The notes beneath the pieces are model-generated. The model was not told the origin of the DNA, searched no databases, and worked only from the letters and a program-made list of their open reading frames with translations. Position numbers and translations under genes: made by a program. Shown piece by piece: positions 32,790 through 42,356 of a DNA stretch of 64,000 bases (the first letter of the stretch is position 1; the number at the start of each line of letters is the position of its first letter). The DNA is taken from contig OY755197.1 of NCBI GenBank assembly GCA_963576735.1, positions 11,358,501 to 11,422,500 of the forward strand, in the 5' to 3' direction. Origin of the DNA: Bedellia somnulentella. Its lineage: Eukaryota > Arthropoda > Insecta > Lepidoptera > Bedelliidae.

Positions 32790-33225
32790 AATGGCTGCCA
32801 GCGCGAAATTCTTCTATCCTTTGTTTCTTTTACACTTTTAAGTAGTGTTTGCGTTCCCTACCTCCGAATTTTTTACAAATTCGGAAGGCCATTTGTCTAC
32901 CTTTTCAATAGAATGCAAATGTTGAGAACGCCTAACTACCAAATAATTTGAATGTTTTGGTTCATATTCTTTATTTATTAGTAATGTGGGGATTACATGA
33001 GGTTTTCATGAACAAAAACATTACAATTTTAGATAGAGGGTTTCGTTTAAAGTTATATCACTGTGTGTCAGTGGCAATAAGAATATTGCACTAAGAATCG
33101 ACGGCCGTTGGAGGTCGAAGGTCCTAGTGTACCGCGGCGGTGAGTGAGACAAAGTGAACGATGACGTCAGCTATTACAATTTGAAGAACCGTCTTAGAAA
33201 CTTTTTTACCCAGCTGTTTTAATAG

Positions 33226-33430
33226 CGGGTAGTGCCAGCTTAGAATGTCACTACTCTTTCCTACCCATGGGTATCCTAAGGTTTTTTAAGTGGTTTTTGA
33301 GAGATGCGGTTGGAGCATCATCAACGATACTTTATTTCCACCATCTTGTCCCCTGTTAATTTTCAAATGTTGCTGAAGAGTTTCAAGCTCTGAAGCTCTG
33401 GGTACTCTTTTTATATGGCCGTGAGTAGTC
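33226..33430 (+). mobile_element. SINE-A copy, diverged
   Basis: Old copy that runs directly into the exon relic at 33433. Other fragments of the family lie at 33580-33740 and 33770-33895. Confidence 0.75.
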
Positions 33431-33432
33431 AG

Positions 33433-33520
33433 TTCCATGAGCTGTAGCTGCCCCCACTTGCTGGCCACGTGCAGCGGTGTTATATGATGCTTGGCAGGGT
33501 CTGCTCTAGCAGCCAAGAAC
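33433..33520 (-). pseudogene. Relic of ankyrin exon 3' part
   Basis: Reads AARADPAKHHITPLHVASKW then GQLQLMEL; after this the sequence runs into the tail of a SINE-A (33226-33430), so the donor is gone. Confidence 0.9.
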
Positions 33521-33902
33521 GCTTAAACTACATGCAATCATCTTACATACATGCTCTTTTATTCTTCACACTTCATACAAATTAGCTGTGTAGTGTTGGC
33601 TTAGAATAGCACTACTCCATTTCTTTTCAAATATACATATGCTATAAATACAGAGCTTTAGAGCTAGAAACTTCTCAGCAGCATTTGGAAGATGCTAAGA
33701 ATAAAGTATGGTAATAGTATATGGGTTTCCAACCGCATCTCTTCTTTCTTTTCAAAATATAGCAACATTGAAGGCGCATCCTATTACAGTTGTTGGTGAT
33801 GGGTCTTAAATTCCATAATCTTTTCTCCACCTAAATTTTAAAGTTGCTTGCTTTGAAATCCTTTTTAGGAATTTCTAGCCGTGAGTATTTGTATAATTCT
33901 CA

Positions 33903-33985
33903 CCGTGTTTGAACAAAAGTTCCATAAGCTGCAGCTGCCCCCACTTGCTGGCAACGTGCAGCGGTGTTATATGGTCCGCTCCAGC
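33903..33985 (-). pseudogene. Relic of ankyrin exon 3' part with donor
   Basis: Reads LLAAGADHITPLHVASKWGQ then LQLMELLFKHG and a good GTGAGA donor, so it is in frame and highly similar to the exon at 34128-34329, but it lacks ARPAKH and has no acceptor. Confidence 0.92.
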
Positions 33986-34127
33986 AGCTAATAGCGCCCA
34001 GACTACATGTCTACTATCTTACTACTACTATCTTACATACGTGCTCTTTTATTTTTCACACTTCACACCAGCAAGACCAAGCCGTGTAGTGTCGGCTATA
34101 AATACCGATTGTACGTATGATTCTTAC

Positions 34128-34329
34128 CATGCTGCAGTAACAGTTCCATAAGCTGCAGCTGCCCCCACTTGCTGGCCACGTGCAGCGGCGTGATGTGGTG
34201 CTTGGCGGGCCGCGCCGGGTCCGCGCCGGCCGCCAGCAGCGCGCGCGCCACCCCCGCGTTGCCGTAGTGCGCCGCGATGTGCAGCGGCGTGAACCCCGAC
34301 TTGGACGCCGCGTCCGGCTCGTGCGAGTT
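34128..34329 (-). CDS. Ank: Ankyrin exon: repeats 7-8
   Basis: The exon is 202 bases long (phase 0 in, phase 1 out). It encodes [20 protein letters not shown] and HITPLHVASKWGQLQLMELL. The proximal part is very GC-rich. Acceptor CCCCCCAG and donor GTAAGA are good. The 3' half, including the donor, is repeated as truncated copies at 33903-33985 and 33433-33520. Confidence 0.95.
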
Positions 34330-34365
34330 CTGGGGGGATCAGTCATATTCATCATTATATAAACT

Positions 34366-34545
34366 CATTGCTATAAATCCCTAGAAAGGAGTAGCCAGAG
34401 CTAAGGAATTAGAAATTCCTCAGCCACTTTTGGAAGTTGCATGGGGAATGGATGGTGAAATAAAGGTTCTTGGTGATGAGTCTCGAACCGCATCGCCCAA
34501 AATCCCTTAAAGCCCCCAATACCGTTAATCGCCTCTTTAATAATT
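34366..34545 (-). mobile_element. SINE-A fragment
   Basis: Tail and middle part in reverse orientation; the head is lost after AATCGCCTCTT. It lies about 40 bases upstream of the ankyrin exon 34128-34329. Confidence 0.85.
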
Positions 34546-34856
34546 AGTTATTCAGAAAACACGTTTGGACCAAGAAGAGTAGTGCTTCAAAACGCGAATG
34601 TCCAAAGTATGAAAAAAGAGCATGATGAATAGATTGATGAATGTAAACGAATCTTGAGTTTCCTCCCTTCCAAAGTGGCGATTATAAGAGTTAAATCGTA
34701 CACAAGCGTGCGTCAGCATTTTACTTCATCTAGAGACGTGAATTCGTGTATGTTTGAATGTATATAATAATTATTAAAAAAATAAATATATTTCGAAAGC
34801 AACAACACCGGGATCGTGGGAATTCCGGAAAACAGTAAAATTAAAGTCTGTGTATG

Positions 34857-34912
34857 AATGTTCTTCTTGACGGCGATATGCAGCGTGGGTAGCTTCTTGT
34901 CGCGGGTATCAA
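34857..34912 (-). pseudogene. Relic of middle of ankyrin exon
   Basis: Reads DTRDKKLPTLHIAVKKNI, a decayed version of [19 protein letters not shown] from the exon at 35359-35514. Its order relative to the fragment at 35155 shows it is a separate copy. Confidence 0.85.
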
Positions 34913-35154
34913 TTCAAACTTTAAGGACTTGCGAACAAAATGTTGTCAGATTTGTTTATCCTCAGAAAAGAACTAAAACTTGTTGATTTTGGGAGTTCAC
35001 TACCGAAAACCAATCAGTGTTAATAAATTTCAATGCTAATAATGTGACTCTCATTTTTTACAAATCTATCTTCTGTCAGTCATTCAAAATCGTCATTAAG
35101 TCATCAAACGCTCCTATAAACATTACAATGATTCTTAACCTATTTTACTGCAGT

Positions 35155-35205
35155 TACCTCCAGCAACAGCCTTAACGTCGTTTTTACTTGGTGCCGAAAT
35201 TCACC
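35155..35205 (-). pseudogene. Relic of ankyrin exon 3' end with donor
   Basis: Matches the last 50 bases of the exon at 35359-35514 (KNDVKA and the GGAGGTAACT donor) with a 6-base deletion. Confidence 0.82.
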
Positions 35206-35358
35206 TAATCGCGATTTCAACTTATAAAAACTGGCTAAGGTTTTTTTTGTGCGAAGCTCTGGTTACCCCTTCTAGGGATCTATAACCATGTAGTTGCAGG
35301 TTAGAATAGCACTACCCCATTTCTCAAATAATTTCTTGAGTATATGCGTGTTTGTTAC

Positions 35359-35514
35359 CTCCAAAAGCAACGTGGCAGCCTTGACATCGTTCTTCTTGGC
35401 AGCGATGTGCAGCGCGGGCAGCCGCACCTTGCCGCGCGTGTCGGACTCCAGCAGTTCGGCGACGACGCGCTCGTGCCCTTGCTGCATGGCCACCGCTAGC
35501 GGGGTGAAGCCGTC
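35359..35514 (-). CDS. Ank: Ankyrin exon: repeats 5-6
   Basis: This 156-base, phase 0-0 exon encodes 52 residues: [20 protein letters not shown], then [20 protein letters not shown] and a C-terminal [21 protein letters not shown] is one of the most conserved stretches of animal ankyrins. Acceptor TTTTGCAG and donor GTAACA are clear. Relics of parts of this exon lie downstream at 34857-34912 and 35155-35205. Confidence 0.95.
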
Positions 35515-35736
35515 CTGCAAAATTTATATTTGTTTTACCTTTGTAATAATGATTGAAACTGTGATATAGTGAAATAGCAAGTGGAACACAGAACGAGTTA
35601 GGACGTAGAATATAGAATTATGATTTGTGGTTAGGGTTGCTAAAGCGATGTAATTATGAATGTCAATTTCATCACACAAATGAGTGCGGGATTGAACCGG
35701 CGACTCCGGATCTAGATTAGAATCAATAGGTCCTAC

Positions 35737-35826
35737 CTCCGTAGCCAAAGTCTGGCTGGCCCCAGTAGCCAGCAACAACTTCACCACAGGAGAATGGTCG
35801 CGACCATGTAGAGCGGGTCTGAACCC
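35737..35826 (-). pseudogene. Relic of ankyrin exon 3' part with donor
   Basis: Reads HSPVVKLLLATGASQTLATE followed by GTAGGA. It copies the same exon half as 35888, about 151 bases away. In the stretch equivalent to the first frame break of the intact exon it also has one base more than the 35888 copy. Confidence 0.9.
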
Positions 35827-35887
35827 TCACTGTTGTACTTGCGATATACACTTACTAGATGTCGCTACACACAAATATAGGTCCTAC

Positions 35888-35988
35888 CTCCGTAGCCAAA
35901 GTCTAACTGGCCCCAGCAACCAGCAATATATAACGACCGGCGAATGGTTCTCCTGCGCGGCCATATAAAGCAGGGTGAATCCGAACCT
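35888..35988 (-). pseudogene. Relic of ankyrin exon 3' part with donor
   Basis: Reads FTLLYMAAQENHSPVV and then, in another frame, the end with TTTGGCTACGGAGGTAGG. It copies the 3' half of the exon at 36178-36373 and contains decay mutations. Confidence 0.9.
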
Positions 35989-36177
35989 ATTATCACTAAT
36001 TTGGGGTGAGACTTCTAGTGTGAGTGAGCTATCGCTACATGCAAAGCATACGTCTACTATATTCTCTATAAAAGTTGCTATATTCATCCACAAGATGTCG
36101 ATACATGTATTAATAAGTCGGTGGTTCTCGATGAAATGGCAAATAAACGTGTTTTCTTTCTTTCTTTATAATCTCAC

Positions 36178-36373
36178 CTCCGTAGCCAAAGTCTGGCTGG
36201 CCCAGCAAGCCAGCAATAGTTTGACCACAGGAGAATGGTTCTCCTGCGCGGCCATGTAGAGCGGTCGTGAACCCGGCGGCGGACTGCGCGTCCAACCCGC
36301 GCGCCGGCCGCCACGAGCGCCGCCGCCACGTCCGCCTGCCCCGCCAGGCACGCGATGTGGAGCGCCGTGTTGC
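36178..36373 (-). CDS. Ank: Ankyrin exon: repeats 3-4, frame broken
   Basis: The exon starts NTALHIACLAGQADVAAALV and ends LYMAAQENHSPVVKLLL then SQTLATE, matching repeats 3 and 4. It is 196 bases long where the neighbouring phases need 194. Two extra single bases explain this, at about 36265 and about 36294. Read in one frame, either the first or the second half is lost. Splice borders (TTCGTAG, GTGAGA) are intact and the conserved residues on both sides are clean. This could be a sequencing indel, a null allele or real decay. Two truncated copies of the 3' half lie downstream at 35737 and 35888. Confidence 0.82.
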
Positions 36374-36795
36374 CTACGAACCGTAAGTTAACTTTGTATT
36401 ATCTTATACATCAAGTTAGACAGTTCTTATACACAAGACGTATGGTAAGACACTTTTGTAAAATACTTTTTTAAATTTTTAGTGTTTTAAACTAGTGGTT
36501 GCTGTTGCCGAATATTGGTTTATCACATTATTTGTTACGGTGCATTTTTCTTGCTGTTGTTTTATTAATTAGTTAAGTTCCTTTTTTAGTTAAGCCTTCT
36601 GTTTCTCTGTTGTTTTCAGTGTTCTTTATTTTTATGCATATGTGGGAGCCTTGTTATTGGCCTATTTCTGCCCATGTAATAATTTTATATTGTAAATTTA
36701 GCTGTAAACCCCGCAAAGATAATAAAACACTCACTCTACTGTATAGTATGTTATGTGCGAGTTATTATAATTCAAAATATATATTATAATAATAT

Positions 36796-37785
36796 ATGGT
36801 TTTCCAGAGAGAGGAAAGTATGACAGAATGTGAGATTACAATAGGTGGCAAAAAAGTGAAACAAGTGAAAGAGTTTGTATATCTGGGAAGTTTGTTTACA
36901 AGGGACGGCAAATGCGAGGAAGATATTGAAAGGAGAGTAAAAAAGGGAAATGCGGTAAAGGGAGCCATAAACAGTCTAATGTCGAGCCAGTTCCTGTCTG
37001 AAAAGGCGCGAATGGCAGTTCACAATGCTGTACTGGTTCCTACGCTGATGTATGGTAGTGAATGTTGGGCATGGCAAAAGAGGCATGAAAGTAGAGTGAA
37101 TGCAGTGGAAATGAGATCCCTCAGAAGTATATGTAATGTAAGGTTGTGCGACAGAGTGAGAAATAGTGTAATTTGTGAACGTTTAGGTGTGAAAGATGAC
37201 GTAGTGTGCAAGATAGAGAAAGGAATGTTAAGGTGTAATTGAAACAACTTTTGATTTTCGGATATTTTAATCGCGTATTATTACATTATTTTTAAAGCCC
37301 GACGTTTCGAAAACTTTTCAGTTATCATGGTCACGGGAAGACTGAGGTGTTATTTGTCATTATACAGTACTATAAAATTATTAATACTAACTACCTTAAA
37401 AAATAATGTAATAATACGCGATTAAAATATCCGAAAATCAAAAGTTGTTTCAATTATAATGTGCAATCGTGAAAATCTTAGAAAATGAATGTTAAGGTGG
37501 TTTGGGCTCATAGAGAGGATGGATGACAGTAAATTGGTGAAAGAGATCTATAGAGCCAACGTGGAAGGTAATGTGAGTAGAGGACGACCACGAAGGACAC
37601 ACCTGGACCAAATAGAGTGTGTGCTCATAAAGGCCGGCGTCCGAAGTATGAAGAATAAAAAAGCATGTATGAGAAGAATGATGAATGTAACAGAAGCAAA
37701 AGTGATTTGCCTGGATCGTACAAAATGGCGATCGATAGTCTTTGCCTACCCCAATGGGAACAATGGGCGTGAGTATAAGTAAGTA
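36796..37785 (+). pseudogene. LINE-C copy, C-terminal RT region (interrupted)
   Basis: The frame has FVYLGSLFTRDGKCEEDIER, VLVPTLMYGSECWAWQKRHE and RLGVKDDVVCKIEKGMLR. It is interrupted at 37236 by a 252-base palindromic insert and resumes at 37500 with WFGLIERMDDSKLVKEIYRA, SRGRPRRTHLDQI and FAYPNGNNGREYK. The 3' tail follows the last codons directly (GGGCGTGAGTATAAGTAAGT). Such YLGS...YGSE.W...LRW.G.. modules close many non-LTR reverse transcriptases, probably RTE-like here. The element is 5'-truncated. Confidence 0.82.
37236..37487. mobile_element. 252-bp palindromic insert with 12-bp target duplication
   Basis: The insert has two arms of about 58 bases that are near-perfect inverted repeats (AATTGAAACAACTTTTGATT inward from about 37237; the mirror arm ends about 37458), followed on the right by about 30 unpaired bases ending TTAGAAAATG. 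The LINE-C host sequence AATGTTAAGGTG is duplicated at 37224-37235 and 37488-37499. The loop contains CCCGACGTTTCGAAAACTTT. Confidence 0.9.
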
Positions 37786-37805
37786 TATATATTTATTTAT
37801 TAATT

Positions 37806-38445
37806 GAACTTACTTACTTATACTCACGCCGATTATCGCCACTTACTACGATCTTTGACAAACCTCTCTTGCTTCCCTTAAATTCATTTTATTCTTCTCA
37901 CTTCGGACCCCTGCCTTTATAAGAACGTTTCTATCTGATCTAGAAACGTTTTACGAGGCCGTCCTCTACTAACAATCCCATCCACATTGGCTCTATATAT
38001 CTCTTTCGCTACTTTATTCTCATCCATCCTCTCTAAGTGCCCGAAAACACCTCAACATTCCTTTTTGTACCATACATCAGCGTGGGAACCAGCAGAACCG
38101 CATTATGCACAGCCATTCGAGCCTTTTCTGACAACGACTAGCTCGACATCAGACTGTTCATGGCTCCATTCACCGCATTTCCCTTTTTAACTCTCCTTTC
38201 AATATCTTCCTCACATTTTCCATCCCTAGTAAACAAACTCCCCAGATATACAAATTCTTTCACTTATTCCACTTTCTTACCATTTATAGCAATCTCACAT
38301 TCTGTCATACTTTCCTCTCTCTCAAAAACCATTGTTTTAGTTTTGTCCACATTCAGTCTCATTCCCTTTCTTTCGAAAGATTTACACGCAATGTTCACCA
38401 TCTCCTGCAACTCATCATCATCTGCGGGTGCGATGTTAATAGAAG
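37806..38445 (-). pseudogene. LINE-C copy, degraded, head-to-tail opposite to the first
   Basis: The minus-strand sequence carries ADDDELQEMVNIACKSFERK, MRLNVDKTKTMVFEREES and ECEIAINGKK at 38264-38445, then degraded LINE-C sequence down to the 3' end near 37806. It lies tail to tail with the copy at 36796-37785. Confidence 0.78.
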
Positions 38446-38830
38446 TTAAAAAAGTTACTCTGCTTCGTTTTATTATAAAACTAATGAAAGCAAGGGTAAT
38501 GTAATCTTTGAAATAGAAAGTTTCTTCAATCAATCCCTCATTGCGTGATGATATATAGCATAGAGCACTCCTGAATAGTGTAGCTTTCTGATCAAAAGTT
38601 AGTGTTTATTGTCCTTCCAGTATTTCCAAAGATTTGCCCTTACAAACCAACAATCAAAGTAACAAACTTACATACATACATATACTCACGGCGATAAATC
38701 CCTTGAAAGGGTAGCGAGAGCTTTAGATTTTAAAATCCTGAGCCAATTTAAGAATTTGAGTGCGGAAAAGATGATGATATAAAGGTTGTTACAAACTTAA
38801 CCTCTCATAATATTGGTATAGAAACAGTAC

Positions 38831-38933
38831 CTTTCTTAGTGGCCGCATCGACGGTGGCTCCTCGTTTGAGCAGTTCCTCCACGACGGCGATGTGGCCATC
38901 TTTGGCCGCCAGGTGTAAGGCGTTTAGGCCATT
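38831..38933 (-). CDS. Ank: Ankyrin exon: repeat 2
   Basis: The exon is 103 bases long (phase 0 in, phase 1 out) and encodes [20 protein letters not shown] followed by a segment ending ATKK. This is the second repeat, very close to the insect ankyrin consensus [12 protein letters not shown]. Borders are TTTTCAG and GTACTG. The phase-1 codon is completed by the next exon to give KKGNTALH. Confidence 0.93.
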
Positions 38934-39187
38934 CTGAAAATATAGTGTACAGGTTAGTTTTATTGTGATAACCATCGTAAAATTTTGGTGTTTTATTGAC
39001 TATGAAAAATATATAATGGAGATGAGCGATCCTGTTAACTAGTAAATTCTCATTGGAGAAGACGGAGTCTACTAATCGAGATCTCATACGATCTTAACAT
39101 ACCTCATGTTCATCTACCTTACCGGTAATTTTTTCTATACTTCTCACTTTGGAGTCGCTCCGCCCATAACACTTTTCTATCTGACCT

Positions 39188-39430
39188 AGGACGTACAAAC
39201 ATACATATTCTCACGGGCAAAAGTCCCAAAATCAGTCAGCCAGAGCTTCAGAGGTAGCAACTCCTGAGCCTCATTTGGAAGACAATTGGTGACAAGATGG
39301 TAAAAGTAAAATATCATTGGTGATGAGTCTCCAACCGCATAGCCCAAATGCCACTTTAAAAAACCCCATACCCTTAGTTGCTTCTTAATATACCCATGGG
39401 TAAAAGGGGTAGTGACATTCTAAGACAGTA
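39188..39430 (-). mobile_element. SINE-A copy, diverged
   Basis: Reverse copy ending GTAGTGACATTCTAAGAC. A shorter fragment lies at 38671-38790. Confidence 0.8.
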
Positions 39431-39872
39431 AATCTAGAAATATCGTATATAAACTTCGTTTTTTACAACATCGAAAGTATATCTATAAAATATTTACCGG
39501 TTACTTTCCTCTATCCAAAACAATACAAAATCTGGTTACTAGATCTCATAGCACACTCCAATCAATGCCATTAATGGAATAATATCCATACTAAACGATA
39601 TCTATGTACAATTAGTATTATTCACATAGACCAATGCCACTGAACAGCCCATATATTTCTTTATGTAAAGCATATCAAAACATAATGGCGGACCCAAATA
39701 GTGACCGGAGCGTGGAAATCTCGCCAAGGTTGGGCGTTATCAGCTACGTTTGTGAGATGGCGTCATTCTGTGACTTAATGTGCAGCCTGCTCTTAGTGAA
39801 TATATGCAGTACGCATTTTATATAGATGTATATGTATAGATGTATGTCGCTTTAATTGAGATTATTTTTTCA

Positions 39873-40437
39873 ATATACTCACGGTTAGAAATCCCGAAAC
39901 TGACGGAAGTTCATAACATAACATAAACGTTCACGCCAAATATCCCCGAAGGTGTTGGCAGAGGTACTAATACTTCTGAACATCACGTGACTTTCTCACC
40001 CGGTGTTCAGAGTACCCACGTTTTGCATGGACAGTGTTCTCACGTGATAGGGGGCAGGCCTATCGCCGTTTTGTACGAATACACTGTCACATGACTAAGT
40101 ACAACTCGGTCATGTGGGTTTCCTCACGATGTTTTCCCTTACCGTTAACAACCATGATAAATTAACCACACATATGTCTTTAGAAAAGACAAATTGGTGT
40201 AGGCCCGACCCGGGATTTGAACACTAGTCGCTTGCACGTTAACCGGTGTTCTACCCATTGAGCTATTACGTCGTTCACGGAAGTTCAATGGGGAGGAAAT
40301 AGTAAAAAGAAAGCATTGTTGGTGATAGGTCTGCAGCCACGTCCCCCAACAAACAGTTAAACACCCCGCATCCTAAGTCACCCTTACTCCACCTTTCGGA
40401 GAAATAGGGTAGTGCTATTCTAAGCCGACACTACGTA
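39873..40437 (-). mobile_element. SINE-A copy split by SINE-B
   Basis: Halves at 39873-39913 and 40288-40437 surround the SINE-B at 39914-40276. The head side ends CTAAGCCGACACTACG. Confidence 0.85.
39914..40276 (-). mobile_element. SINE-B copy inside a SINE-A copy
   Basis: A complete copy flanked by ACGGAAGTTCA at 39903-39913 and 40277-40287. The flanks are the two halves of one SINE-A. Confidence 0.93.
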
Positions 40438-40539
40438 GTATTTAAAGCCATAGACATATTGTATGAGGAAAGGTATTGTTACCGTCTTTTCTGACCATCA
40501 CGTGACATTTCCCACGTGCTATTATCTAATATGATAGAG

Positions 40540-40816
40540 TAGCGTGGCGCAAATCTTTAGGAGATGGACTCAGATTATGTGACGAAGCCTGGTTTCAGCT
40601 GCTCTCCGATAAGAGGAGGCGTAAACATCTAGCCGCTTCCCGACCACCAACAAGTGACTTCCCTTGTTCTAGATGTGGTAGGCTTTGTAGGTCTCGTATT
40701 GGTCTACATAGCCACCAACGTAGGTGCAGTCAAAACACTGGAGTTACTTAAGCCAGACACTGTTTAAACCGTCTATCATAGACGTAGCAGGCCCTTGATG
40801 ATGATGATGATGAGAG
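40540..40816 (+). mobile_element. LINE 3' fragment with zinc-finger-like C-terminus
   Basis: The frame reads WRKSLGDGLRLCDEAWFQLL then SDFPCSRCGRLCRSRIGLHS HQRRC, a CxxC..H..H.C finger found at the end of several non-LTR reverse transcriptases. A (GAT)n tail ends at about 40816, 12 bases from the donor of ankyrin exon 40829-40936. Confidence 0.72.
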
Positions 40817-40828
40817 TATGTAACATAC

Positions 40829-40936
40829 TGAGTTGCAGGTGTTGATGTCGCTGACCGCTCCGGATTGGAGCAGCTCGACCACGGTCTCCAGCTGCCCCGC
40901 GCGCGCCGCCCGCAGGAACGCCGTGCTGGGCTCGAT
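40829..40936 (-). CDS. Ank: Ankyrin exon: repeat 1
   Basis: This exon encodes 36 residues running IEPSTAFLRAARAGQ to SDINTCNS, the first ankyrin repeat of the family (SFLRAARSG...DIN.CN). It is bounded by an AG acceptor (TTTCAG before ATCGAG) and a GTATGT donor; both phases are 0. There is no start codon, so an upstream exon must supply the N-terminus. The tail of a LINE fragment ends only about 12 bases past the donor. Confidence 0.88.
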
Positions 40937-41319
40937 CTGAAATGTACATGCGAGATATTAGTTTTATACAGACGAGGGTGATACAAGCAGGGTTCGCTGT
41001 GTAGTGCCGACTTAGATAGTACTACCCCACTTCTTCTGTGGGTGTACGAAAGAGGCGACTAAGTGTACATACATAAGTACATATACTCACGGCTATAAAT
41101 CCCTAGAAGGGGTAGCCAGAGCTGAATATATAATATTTGTTCGTTGCATTACTTTACACACAACAAATAATAAAAAAGTACAATAAATATAAAAAAATAA
41201 ATATATAGGGATATATTACACAGATCAAGTTAAACCCTAAGTTAAACTATAGGATACAAACTCAACGATATATTCAATATGATATCACAAACATATGAAA
41301 ATCATTCAAAACGAAAACA

Positions 41320-41395
41320 ACACCGGCGTTCAAACCCACGATCTCCGGACCCAGAAGCTAGTTCCTAACCACTCGGCCACGGGCGTCGTCAAACT
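41320..41395 (-). repeat. tRNA-like SINE head
   Basis: Box A-like GTGGCCGAGTGGTTAGG and box B-like GTGGGTTTGAACGCC on the minus strand, followed by an AT-rich body toward 41140. It is a different tRNA-derived SINE from SINE-B. Confidence 0.6.
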
Positions 41396-41473
41396 ATACA
41401 AGCAAAACATGATAAAAATAATGGTATCTGGCAAACAAAAGTCTATTCTGGCGTAAGGCAAATCTCAGAACAT

Positions 41474-41833
41474 TAAACATAACATAACATAAACATAAAC
41501 GTTCACGCCGAATATCCCCGAAGGGGTTGGCAGAGGTACTAATACTTCTGAGCATCACGTGACTTTGTCACCTGGTGTTCAGAGTACCCACGTTTTGCAT
41601 GGACAGTGTACTCACGTGATAAGGGGCAGGCCTATCGCCGTTTTGTACGAATACACTGTCACATGACTAAGTACAACTCAGCCATGTGGGTTTCCTCACG
41701 ATGTTTTCCCTCACCGTTAACAACCATGATAAATTAACCACACATGTCTTTAGAAAAGACAAATTGGTGTAGGCCCGACCCAGGATTTGAACACTAGTCG
41801 TTTGCACGATAACCGTTCTACCCACTGGGCATT
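41474..41833 (-). mobile_element. SINE-B copy
   Basis: Complete copy of the subtype with CATCACGTGACTTTGTCACC in place of the CTCACATGGCAGCGCCATCT of others. Confidence 0.92.
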
Positions 41834-42356
41834 ACATTACAACTAGTACACTAAATATTCTAAGACCTTCTGACCGATTTCATTCAAGAAAAAACAAGTA
41901 AAAAGCTAATGCACTTCGTCCACTATCGATTCTACGAACAGAGCAGTTATCAGTAATCGATCTGTGTCTGACCTAGGCTAGACGTTGCTTGTAAAAACTG
42001 GACTAGCTCCTTGCCGCTGTTTCTTTTCATACGCAATTATTTAGCACAACAGCCCACTTTGTACGAGATAGCGAGCAAAAACTTGCCACTTTCTAGATTA
42101 TACAAATTTCATGAGTGAAATGATGTTTCCGATTTTTTCAGCGTCTGTAGCTTAACTGCTATAGTTAGTTTAAGATTGTAAACTTGTAATTGACTATCTG
42201 TAGTACTACTAAACTTATTTATTGCAAATGTAAAAGTTTTTTTTTTGACTTTTATCTGTGTTATTAATCATGGCCGCTCTTACACCTCCCTATAGAGGGA
42301 CTGGAGCTTACCTTAGGTAAATTCTTAAAGCAATATTTCTACACTGGACTAGTGCG

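Larger units (their letters stand above)
4997..40936 (-). other. Ank: Ankyrin gene, membrane-binding domain part (17 exons)
   Basis: Seventeen exons on the minus strand join in phase into one chain of 24 ankyrin repeats of about 33 residues, the usual number for the ankyrin family. Ankyrins are cytoplasmic adaptors: the repeat domain binds the tails of membrane proteins and later domains bind spectrin. Diagnostic family segments are [52 protein letters not shown] and RGETPLHLAAR. The exons are GC-rich and the introns AT-rich and full of transposons. As recalled, the Drosophila Ank (Ank1) chain matches better than Ank2 at SDIN after repeat 1, HITPLHVASKWG and [10 protein letters not shown]. 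The start exon and the ZU5/UPA/death-domain exons are not seen; the latter should lie left of position 1. Family identity is near certain; the choice of paralogue is moderate. Confidence 0.93.

Noticed and set aside
34056..34362. Arg/Thr-rich open frames
   Set aside because: Wrong-frame and antisense readings of the ankyrin exon 34128-34329.
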